Under the pieces are notes generated by a model. That model did not search any database and was not told the origin of the DNA. It saw only the letters and a list, made by a program, of their open reading frames with translations. The translations under genes and the position numbers were made by a program. Of a stretch of DNA of 64,000 nt, positions 55,308 through 64,000 are shown in pieces; the stretch's first letter is position 1; every line of letters begins with the position of its first letter. The DNA lies in NCBI GenBank assembly GCA_007449985.2, contig VIIQ02000031.1:62001-126000 (forward strand), read 5' to 3'. Origin of the DNA: Desmodesmus armatus (taxonomy: Eukaryota > Chlorophyta > Chlorophyceae > Sphaeropleales > Scenedesmaceae).

Positions 55308-56070
55308 CTGCACAGCACAACACCAAACAGCAATGAGGAAAGGGGAAGAGCTGCCAGTGATGGTCAGAAGGCTCGGGCTTGTGGCACACTGGGCCCCCAG
55401 CACAGTTGCAGTGTAGTGCACATCAGGTCTGCCGCAGATTGCCTCCGTGGTAGCAGCAAGGCAGACACAGTTTGTGCCCTAAGGGGTCTTGAGGATGATC
55501 GATCAGCTCCCCTGTACTGCTGCATGCGCACTGCGCATCGGATGCGCGTCCCTATAAGCAAAACTGGGAAACAGCACATGCCATGCCTGGTCATGCAGCG
55601 TGTGCTGCTTGCATTGCTTGTGCCAGCCGCTAGCAAGTTGGCGTCGTACAAGCGATGCATACTACACGCGTGCCCTCGATTTGCCAATGTGACAGTTGTA
55701 CATGCCACCCGCACGAGAGACTGGTGCAAAGCACCGACAGCCTCTCAGCCCCCCCCCCCTCCCCGCGCCCCTGTTGCGGCTGACGTGTTCTGTTACAATT
55801 GTCCATTAGCTGCTTCCCACATCTACAATTACAACAGACAACAACACTCAGCAGCGGAGGAGCCTGCTTTGTGGTGCAATTGCACATATGGATACAAACG
55901 ACCAATGGCTTTGAACACCACACAAAATGCCAAATCTAACCTCTCATTGGCAAGCTGTAAACAGATCCTCCTGGATCTTCAGGCACGCATGGAAGGCGTG
56001 ATGATCACACCTCAACCTTCTGCGAAGGGTTTGCCCGATTGAGCATACTCTCAGCGCTCTCTTGCAAGAC
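55308..56070. other. Interval between SSL 3' duplication and first recognised coiled-coil exon
   Basis: Should hold the promoter and 5' exon(s) of the coiled-coil gene on the minus strand. A long plus-strand open frame crosses it but is low complexity and antisense. A C-run lies at 55750-55759. Nothing else was recognised. Confidence 0.4.
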
Positions 56071-56556
56071 AAGGGCTGCAGCGGCGCAGCAAAGACGCAG
56101 AGACAACATCTTGGTGATTCTTCAGGGAAGCGCGGGGGACCAACACGACCATTGAGTCCCACCGCCAAAGGTTGGAACTGACAACCTACGACCCCTTGGC
56201 GCTACAAACACCCTGCGGCCCCGTTTGGTAACAAGAACACACGCATATTTCAAAACTTCTAGACAATGCGCTGAAGCACACCCTCAAACCATCAGCATGG
56301 CATCATCATCGCCAAGGGCTGCAGAGGCGCAGCAACGACGCAGAGACAACATCATGGCAACTCTTCAGGGAAGCGGGGAGCCGACACGACCATCGAGTCC
56401 CACCGCCAAAGGTTGGAACTTACAAGCTACAACCCATTGGCGCTACAAACACCCTGCGGCCCCGTTTGGGAACACCAACACACACATATTTCGAAACTTC
56501 TAGACAATGCGCTGAAGCGCACCCTCAAACCATCAGCATGGCATCATCATCACCAT
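56071..56556. repeat. 243-bp tandem duplication covering the SSL stop codon and 3' UTR
   Basis: Copy 1 is 56071-56313 and copy 2 is 56314-56556, about 90% identical (e.g. GCAGAGACAACATC, TCCCACCGCCAAAGGTTGGA, ACCCTGCGGCCCCGTTTGG). Copy 2 includes the SSL stop at 56525 and the preceding Asp-rich codons; copy 1 lies wholly downstream. Confidence 0.92.
56420..56424 (-). terminator. TGTAA polyadenylation motif, SSL gene
   Basis: TTACA on the plus strand (TGTAA on the minus strand), about 100 bases after the SSL stop. The equivalent position in the downstream duplicate copy reads TGACA, so only one copy keeps the motif. Use is inferred. Confidence 0.45.
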
Positions 56557-59500
56557 CAGTTGTTTGGGCGCCATCAGGGGGAAGGTCAGCCACATTCACA
56601 TAGCTCACGTAATCGCCAGCCAGGTTCCCAAGGTACAGTCGGCCCCCGTGCTCGTGCGCGGATGAAACCCTGCTGACAACCTCGCCCTTTACGTCCGCTA
56701 GCCACTGCAGCAGCTGCCCTGACTCTGACACCTTCATGACGGCACCCCAGGCAGGCATCTGCGGCCGCCAGTTTTCTGCAAGCAACAGCATGTGCAGGTG
56801 GCATTGGATAGGGGTTAACTTTGGGTTCATGCTGAACGCACGGACAGCAAAACAAGGCAGGAGACGGGTCAGCGGCATCTACTAGATACATGGTGGGGTT
56901 GATAATGCTGCCCAGCGCCCCACGACCTCAGCAATTCTGGTGCAGCCAAAGCCGTTGTGTGACTGTGACAGACAGGCGTGACCCGCTGTCACCCCACAGT
57001 ACTGACAACAGGCAGCCCCAAAAACAGCACAAGCAGCAACCTCCTGACGCACCTCCCACTACCATGCACAAAGTGCAACTTTCCACCCGCTTGTTTGCAT
57101 GCGCAGCAAAGCATGTCGCGCTGTTCACCACACATCCTCCACACTCACCTGGAATATGCCCCAAGATGTTGCGCACAAGCAACGGGGACAACCACTTTGT
57201 GAACGGAGGGAGGTCAGATAGGAGAGACACCCAGAAGGAGCCGTCTGGTGCTCTGCTCAACCCGTCAGGGGTACCCGGCAGCTTGTCTATCAGGACCTCA
57301 CTCTGGCCCGCCCGGGGGTGAGGCGGCAAGTAATACCTGCACAGCCAACATAACAGTTACAGTTACAGAAACACACAAAGGTGAGATCTAGGGGATATGC
57401 TGAGTCTATCAGGACCTCACTCTGGCCCGCCCGGGGTGAGGCGGCAAGTAATACCTGCACAGCCAACATAAGGACATCCACTGTCAGCGCTGCGTTTGTG
57501 GGTTCATACTATGCTGGTATTGTCAGCGGGCCTGCCCAGAAGCTTGATTGGTTCCCCAGCAAACCCCCAGCAGCTGGTTGCGTCAGACAGTCCTATTCAT
57601 AAACCAACTGTGGCCACTGTCTGCCCTTGCATGCCGTGCTCCTGCCAGTGCAGCTCTGAGCCCATCTCTACGCCAAACACACTCATATTGCAACGCACTC
57701 GTGCCTCTTGCGGGCAGTGATGAAGTAAACGGTCTGAAAGCAACGATATAGTTGTATAATCAACATCACTTAGCAGCGCTTGGTGACAGTTGACTCCATG
57801 CAGCAAAGGACGTAAGCCTGACTTACTTGAGTACCCTTAGGCGGTCAGTCTCGCTGATTGCGACGTAGCTCTCATCTTTACTGAGCGCCACTCCATTGGC
57901 ATAGTAGAGGCCGGTGGCCAAGACATGCGTGGTGCGGTTGTGGGGGTAGTAGGCCAGCAGCCGCCCCTGCGGCAAGCCCTGCAAGCAGAATGCACAATGC
58001 CGGCTAAGCCGACATCCCAAGAATGTAACTTGTGGTGTTGAATGGCACACAACCCCTGCACATAGCCTGCGCGTACACCTGCCTACTTTGCAGGACCGCT
58101 ACAGGACCTACACTGCAGACGCTCCGTCCCTTCAGTGGCCCAGAAGACCCACAGCCGCTGCAAGCAGCTTCAAGCACAGGCCAAAGCATCTGCCAAGAAT
58201 TCCGCCGCTGCTCAGACTCATCACTGCAGACCCCGCCAACAAACAGGACATCATGCATGAGCGCATGCGCAACATCTGGCAGTGGTACAATGGGACGGTC
58301 TCACAAGCGCACCTGCAACATGCCCAGCGCCCAGGCTTTGTAAGTGTCATAGAAGCCTGCTTTTCTCTCAATGGTCACGATATGACTCACATCGTTGACA
58401 TGCTGCGCATTCCTGCAGGCACACACACCATGGCAGCAACCACACATCAAAACCCCAGCCCTGCAGATGCTAAACCCCGGCCAACTGACCACGTGATTGG
58501 CCCATGATGCCCTGACTCCAGATATGAGAGCAGGCAGACCATCCTGGACTAGAACCATGCTACAAGCCGCCACAGCTGATAAACACAGCCACAGATTGCA
58601 GGCTGCATGTTTCACACCCTCACATGCACCCCAACCCTCAGTGTACCACACCTATGTGTGCTTTCGCTGACAGAGTCCGTGATCGCAGGCTGCCTGCTTT
58701 CACACACTCACAGCCCTCACATGCACCTCAACCTGCAGTACCCCGCACCTGTGCGTGCTGATGTTGACAGAGTCGGTGAAGTAGATGGTCCCGTCTTTTG
58801 CAATGTCCAGGTCGTTGGCATAGGTGATGGGGGTGTTGGGCTGGATCGGCGAGCTGCTGCTCACCCTGTTGGTCAACATCACCACCTGCTTGCTGGTGGT
58901 GTTGAGCAGGATGAGGCCCTGAACACCCCAGGATGTTGTTTGTGGGAATGAGAGAGTGAGAGAGGAAGAGGCAGGACAAACAACAACATGAGAAGGGCGT
59001 GGGGAAACATGAGGCAGCGGGCGCCCCAGGTGTGGACACAACAACAAGACAGCCACGCTGCACCACAAAACAGCAGCAAGACAGCAGCATCGTGAAAGGG
59101 ATGTCATGAAAGAGGGGACAACACAGCATTTTGCAATTGTCCCAACCCTCCGTGACATTTTGGTACCTTGATGGACTGGTCAGCTCTCGTCTTGGTGTCA
59201 ACAAACAACTTTCAAAAGCCCACCTTCAGAACTTCACAGACGACCAAGTTCCCTGCTGCATCAAAGGCGGTTCCAAGGGGGCGGCCTGGGCCCAGGTGCG
59301 CCACTGGCTCAGGGTCCAGCTGCGTGGAGGCATCGGGGTTTTGCGGTGCTGCTCGCACAAAACCATACTTGTCCACCATAATCAAGTGCCCATCAGGGCA
59401 TACAGTAACTGACTCTGCGCATGGACAGGAAAACAGGCCACGTCACAACAGTTCCGAGGTGCATGCCAGGCGCTGCTTGCACCTCCCCAGGATTTGTTCA

Positions 59501-60279
59501 ACAAGAGGTGTCGGATGAAACAGACACTGACCGCCTCTGCGCTGCAAGCAAACATAGTTCGTGATAGCATGCAGTGACCGAATCTGCGCATGCGCAAGTG
59601 ACAACGCCAGGTTGCAGCGTGTCACAGGAAGGCAACATGCACCGACGTTGGCCCCTGCTGGTGATGAACACCTGCTGAGAGTCCTTCCGCAGCTGCTAGT
59701 GCCCTGCACGATGCGTGCTGCTTTGCACACACCTGAGCCATGTATCTGTCCCTCAAATAGTCTTGTGGGTTTCATCTCGTGTTTGAGCTTGAAGAAGCCC
59801 TGCAACACAGTGATGAAGATTGGGCAAAATGCCTTGACCCACTTTGGAGTTGCGCACCAACTACCTGGCACAGGCGACAGTTGGCCCCACCAGCTGCTTT
59901 GCTGCAGGCTACGAGCTTGGAGCCTTTCGCCTGCTTTTGCTGGTGCTGCAGACGTACCTTATCAATGGGTGATGGCTTGTATGGGTAGACGGAGGCCGGC
60001 ACGTGTTGTGCATACTGCTTGACAGCCGGATAGGGCAGGGGCAGCTTGATCCAACCTAGTGGAAAGATGTTGTGCCTGATCAGTCACCTCTTCATCCGCT
60101 TGTAACGAATGCTGTCGAAGCACTGCCATGTGCGCTGCTGAGCCTGCCTTGGCCCTTCACACCGAGTGAAGTCTGAACACAGCCCACTGAGTGCTCAGTG
60201 CAGCAGCGGCATGCCTACCAGCTGATATGCACGCCAATACGAAGGCAAACGCAAAGCATCCGTTCCTGGCTGAGGTCAT
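56525..60279 (-). CDS. SSL: Strictosidine-synthase-like / APMAP-type six-bladed beta-propeller protein
   Basis: Nine exons: 60219-60279, 59958-60055, 59733-59799, 59224-59408, 58749-58918, 58313-58364, 57827-57978, 57149-57336 and 56525-56775. They total 1224 nt, i.e. 407 residues, in uninterrupted frame. The N-terminal MTSARNGCFAFAFVLACISA is a signal peptide or signal anchor, so the protein should enter the secretory pathway. Propeller motifs: EGQIHGSVTVCPDGHLIMVDKYG, GRPLGTAFDAAGNLVVCEV, YANDLDIAKDGTIYFTDSVN, GLYYANGVALSKDESYVAISE, LPGTPDGLSRAPDGSFWVSL, HGGRLYLGNLAGDYV. Family members outside alkaloid-producing plants are thought to be esterase or lactonase-like rather than strictosidine synthases, so the substrate is unknown. 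The 52-nt exon acceptor is weak and was set by phase. Confidence 0.93.
57403..57470 (-). repeat. Upstream copy of SSL exon 57149-57336 start
   Basis: Repeats the acceptor and first ~55 bases (real copy 57285-57350), including TCTATCAGGACCTCACTCTG and GAGGCGGCAAGTAATACCTG on the plus strand, nearly identical but one G shorter, 117 bp upstream in the transcript. Confidence 0.93.
58598..58683 (-). repeat. Downstream copy of SSL exon 58749-58918 end
   Basis: Repeats the exon end and donor (TTCACCGACTCTGTCAACAT-type) and following intron text CTCACATGCACC, about 105 bp into the intron, more decayed than the real copy at 58700-58790. Confidence 0.85.
59566..59597 (-). repeat. Upstream copy of SSL exon 59224-59408 start
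   Basis: CATGCAGTGACCGAATCTGC + GCATG resembles the exon start and acceptor (CATACAGTAACTGACTCTGC + GCATG on the plus strand at 59398), about 170 bp upstream in the transcript. Confidence 0.75.
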
Positions 60280-60662
60280 GTCGGTTGGGCGAGCATACAG
60301 CGTCTGCACGTTTTTCGAATTTGATCTGCGACTGCACTTGCCTTGAGGTCGTTGAGCTGTACTAGGTGGAACGGCGTCAAGCTTGCCACTTTATACATTA
60401 TACATCAAAACACGACCTTAAAGCTTATGCACCCCAATGTGCCCTGCTGGTTGTCATTCTGCTGAATGTTGTACTGCAGTACTGCACCCTCAACCCTGTG
60501 CTTCGCTGCCCTGCTCTACTGGATGGAAGTGTCCAGAATCTTTGGACCTGGTTCCAATCTTTAAACTAATTCCAATGATTGCACAAACCGCAAGCATCTT
60601 GTGTGTTTCCTCCCTTTCAGGACTCCACCTCTTATTAAGATTAGTGTGCGGGGGAGGAACTA

Positions 60663-63600
60663 TCAACCCAATTTGCTGTCGCAGACGCCCCGCCCCCAGG
60701 TTGTAGAAGCATGCTGTCTCCCTGCCAGCAAGTGGGCGTACGGCTTCCACCCACCCACCATGACGCTCATAAGGCGGAAGCGCAGCTTGTGCAGCAGCCC
60801 TCGCGACCGGCTGTGGTTGATGAGGGGGTAGTTCTGCACCCTGCATCCATGGCGGGCACAGGCAGCAGCCATCTCAGGGCATGCAGTGCACGCTCAGGTC
60901 CAGCACCTGCACATCGCCCTGCCTGCGTCCAACACCTCACGCACATACGCAAAGGCATGTAAAAGCCCTGGACTAACATTTGGGCGGGTGCTCAAGCAGC
61001 ACCACGCACCTGCGTGCTGTGGCGAGCTGCCGCAGCGTTGCCAGGGACGTCTCCCAGTCACCCTGTCGCACACAGCCCAACATGAGGGTGATGCAGTTGC
61101 CGCCCAGGACATCTGCAGCAGAATGCATCGACGACAGCAGGTGTGAGGTAAATGTCTGAACATCAACACTACCGTAATGACTCACCGCTGATGCTGCCAC
61201 ACCTCACAGCACAGCAGCAGTGCGCACCAATTTACAGGTTGCTGCATGCAGTCTTCTGGCCCCTGTTTGTCACACTTATGGGCTCATGCAGGGGCCAGAA
61301 GGTTAGGTGCATGCAGAGGCCCAAACCAAGTGTGTTGCACAAATGTTAAACCCTGAGCTTTAGCTGTGTGGTCAGCCTAACTCACCTGACAGCAGCTGCA
61401 TCAGGACGCTGTTCTGATAGCCAACAAACTCGGCACTGCCTTCCTGCGCCAACTGCCTCAGCACTGTTCAGACAGGGCACAGCACGCAGCGCACAGCACA
61501 CATCGGCTCAGCTATGGGAGTCACGACAAAACGCTCGGCACAATGGCCTGCGGTTCTGCTTGCAACCACCGGTCAGCGCGTAGCAGCTCGTCGCCATGCA
61601 ACGCTGCAGATATCTTTCAAACCCCTGCACTACCAGCAGCACTAAGCAGAGCCTGCCGGCCCATCCACACACCCTGCACACCTCATCCCAAGTCGAAGCA
61701 TTGCTGCATTTGCCAGGCTAGGGTTCACGAGCAATGACTCCACCTGACCGAGAGAAAGGCACCAATAGACAAACCCACTCACTTTGCAACCCCTGCAGGT
61801 TCACGTGCATGCAGCGACGTCTTTTGGCAGATCCAGTCAGGTGCCGGGCAGATCTGCTCTAGGCTCTAGAGCATCAACAGTTTGATTGATCCAGACCCAC
61901 CTACCTCGCGCAAAGTCCAGCAGGGACTTGTTGAGCAACACACCCTCTCTGAGCAGCAGCACCTCAGGGTCCATAGCCAGGCGCTCAGCCCCAGGCATGT
62001 CCACAAACATCAGCCTGGACATCTGCAAGGCAGATACCAGGTGTTGAAATACAGCTGCCAGGCCACAAAGCAGTCGCAGATCTAGATGCGTGCCATTCAG
62101 CCACTCCACGTGGCATACATGTACAGAGATGGTGGCGATGATGCTGTCCTGATTTTTGGCGCCCTCGCACACGCGCAGCTGCGGTAGGGCTACTGAACAA
62201 CCACATGTATATGCTCACACCCAGGTGCTGAAACATGGTTGTTGCAAGTCAACATTCTGCAATTGCTGCCCGGAAGTAGCGGTCAACAGCGTGCTTGAGG
62301 CAACAGCTGTCAGAAGGCAGGCAGCAACCGTGGGGTGGCAGGCATGCCAGTGGCCCCACCATGACTCGGTCCTCCTCGCCATGCACAGCCGCTGGGGTGT
62401 ACTGCGCCAGAGTGATGGTGAAGATGGCTGTGCTGCGCTCATGCACACTGCCCAGGTCCATCATCTGGTGGCAGAGGCAGTGATGGTGGCAGCCACACAC
62501 AAGATAAACCTTTTCAACCCCGTGTGCGTGTCGGGGCGCACTTTTTGAGACTAGCCTGTTGACATGTCAACATGGCCATCATGACATGTACCTACTGGTT
62601 GCAACTCATGTGTCAACACATGCACACCGACAGAACCACAACCCCGTGTTGGAGTGGACTGTGCTGGGCTGTGGCCATGTGCCACACAGGTCTGCACAAG
62701 TGCCCCGGCTGCTGTGTAGTACAGTGACAGCTTACAAGCACAAAGCACTGAACTAATAGTGCCGGCCTCTGCAGCTGCAGGCAACAGCTGCTGGCACACC
62801 GTGCTCATCAAATGAGCAAGCCCCCAGCACACTCAAGCCCCCCTGCACCGCCCCTGACCTGTGTGTCCCGATTTGCGCGCCCGCTGTTGTACCAGCCCCT
62901 GAGCTCCTCTGCATTCTTTGCCACATGTGTGCTGAGGCCTGTCACAACAGGGCCCTCTGTCACGTCCTCCATAACCTGCAGGACACAGCATGGCACAGCA
63001 TGGCACAGGACGCAGCATGCCAGTCGCACCCCAGGCCCCCAACAATGCAGACAGGCAGTCGGTAATGGATGAGCTCTGCAGGGTGGGTGAACAGAACGCT
63101 GCACTGCATCAAGGTCCAGCTGCGTCTGCTGTGCTTGCCTATCTCAACGGTTTTGTACAATCCTGCTACTCCCCGGCAATGCAGCGTCCAGCAGGATAGG
63201 CTGCCCTTTGCACTGAGACACTGCAGAGCCACCACCACTGATTCAGTATCCAACACCATCCACAGAGCCCGGCAACTGCTATTGGGGATGACTCACTGGC
63301 AGGTTGGGTGCCCCAGCAGGGCCGCTCCTGCTGTACAAGTCTCTACAGGTTTCATTGTACAACTCCACAAAGCTGCTCTCCACAAAGAAATCAAATCCCT
63401 TGCTGCCAGGCAGGCGGCGCTTCTGGGCGACTGCTTCGCCTGCACACAGCCACAAGCGGCGCCAGAGCCGCAGCCGATCAGCATATGATGTGGGTGGTGC
63501 AGTTTTGGCATGCTGTGCTGCTGCGCATGCCAGAGGATGCTGGAGGCAAGCATGTTCAGCAGCTGCTGGAAAACAGAGCACCGAAAACTGGAGCTGCACA

Positions 63601-63938
63601 CACAGTGCTAGAGTGTCTGATCAGCAGGCTCAACCTGCCTGGGCCAGGCACCAGCCTGCCACCCTGCTACACTGCTTGATCAGCAGATTTCCATTTCCCC
63701 AGCGTGCTTCCGCAGATGCCACTGAACCCTAGCGACGGCCACAGCCACAGCTGCTGCCTGGATGTTCCCCGCCCAGCTAAGTACTGCTGCTGCCAGCGCC
63801 TCTCACCGACAGTGACTGCCTTGCCGTGCACCAGCCCAAACAGCTCGTCGATTGCCAGGTGCACCAAGCCATCCCCATCTGTTGTGCCCCAGGTCTCTCT
63901 GCCCCTGGTGCCCTCAAGCGTGCTGGACTTGCCTGCAC
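60663..63938 (-). CDS. Divergent kinesin-like motor protein, 3' part of motor domain
   Basis: Microtubule motor-type ATPase, N-terminus beyond the right edge. Exons: 63807-63938 (GAGKSSTLEG, part of the P-loop), 63297-63439 (FVESSFVELYNETCRDLY), 62859-62975 (VVTGLSTHV...GRANRDTQ), 62360-62464 (VHERSTAIFTITLAQ), 61905-62022 (LMFVDMPGAER...LNKSLLDFA), 61386-61463 (EFVGYQNSVLMQLLS), 61010-61112 (VLGGNCITLMLGCVRQGDWE), 60663-60840 (RVQNYPLINHSRSRGLLHKL neck, then stop). All join in phase. Switch I is strongly altered: the usual NxxSSRSH is replaced by DLGSVHERST, and switch II reads DMPGAER instead of DLAGSER. The protein ends shortly after the neck with no coiled-coil tail, unless a GT at 60758 is used. 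Group within the kinesins not assigned; ATPase activity is doubtful. Confidence 0.85.
61253..61301. repeat. 13-bp perfect inverted repeat in a kinesin intron
   Basis: CTTCTGGCCCCTG (61253-61265) and CAGGGGCCAGAAG (61289-61301), loop of 23. The same CTTCTGGCCCCTG occurs once more at 31024-31036, in an unrelated intergenic region. Confidence 0.85.
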
Positions 63939-64000
63939 CTGAGGTCTCAGTGTCAGCAGGGGCAGCATGGTGATGCCACACAGTTGCACATGGATTGCTG

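Noticed and set aside
54975..56042. 355-codon plus-strand open frame
   Set aside because: It is antisense to the coiled-coil exon 55224-55307, low complexity, crosses splice-like sites and shows no conserved domain.
56225..56503. 92-codon plus-strand frame (MASSSPRAAEAQQRRR-like)
   Set aside because: It lies in the duplicated SSL 3' UTR unit on the opposite strand, and the other copy has a stop.
47488..63938. Coiled-coil gene as the tail of the kinesin
   Set aside because: A complete SSL gene with its own ATG and stop lies between them on the same strand.

Overview
The window is nuclear DNA from a green alga, most likely a chlorophycean (Chlamydomonadales or Sphaeropleales type). The evidence is genes with many short exons and GT-AG introns, alanine/glutamine-rich regulatory proteins, (CTG)n and (GTGCT)n simple repeats, a TGTAA-type polyadenylation motif after SDH1, and plant/algal families (SBP-box factor, YSL transporter, thylakoid-lumen protein). 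The dense, degenerate intronic repeats would fit a large repeat-rich genome such as Haematococcus; that genus is only a guess. I saw no rRNA, tRNA or CRISPR array.

Layout, left to right. 1-1.4 kb (-): first exons of casein kinase II alpha. 1.9-9.4 kb (+): succinate dehydrogenase flavoprotein (SDH1), 15 exons. 9.4-13.2 kb: no recognised gene, between convergent genes. 13.2-19.0 kb (-): SBP-box transcription factor with frame breaks. 19.0-21.0 kb: nothing recognised. 21.0-22.3 kb (-): small Tat-type thylakoid-lumen protein. 22.6-25.1 kb (+): cyclophilin with an N-terminal extension. 25.97-26.75 kb: short DNA transposon with perfect 23-bp terminal inverted repeats. 26.9-29.6 kb (+): RING/armadillo protein. 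31.5-34.3 and 36.6-38.1 kb (+): two paralogous secreted cysteine-rich proteins. 40.2-47.1 kb (-): YSL/OPT metal-chelate transporter with three 1-nt frame breaks. 47.5-55.3 kb (-): coiled-coil protein, at least 17 exons. 56.5-60.3 kb (-): strictosidine-synthase-like/APMAP six-blade propeller protein. 60.7-63.9 kb (-): divergent kinesin motor running off the right edge.

The genes look like ordinary housekeeping, regulatory and transport functions with no operon-like logic. CK2/SDH1 and lumen-protein/cyclophilin are divergent pairs. The four right-hand genes are head-to-tail on the minus strand.

The most striking signal is structural. In SDH1, the SBP gene, the YSL gene, the coiled-coil gene and the SSL gene, introns carry degenerate tandem copies of the neighbouring exon end together with its splice site. 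Copies of an exon's 5' end lie only upstream of it, and copies of its 3' end only downstream. This is what repeated tandem duplication across splice junctions would leave: longer introns and an unchanged mRNA. Other unusual points are an 8-nt microexon, three GC-AG introns, a near-perfect hairpin inside RING-coding sequence, a 42-bp and a 52-bp intronic minisatellite, and a 243-bp duplication that includes a stop codon and 3' UTR. Exon coordinates were read by hand from splice sites, reading phase and family similarity, and no transcript data were available.
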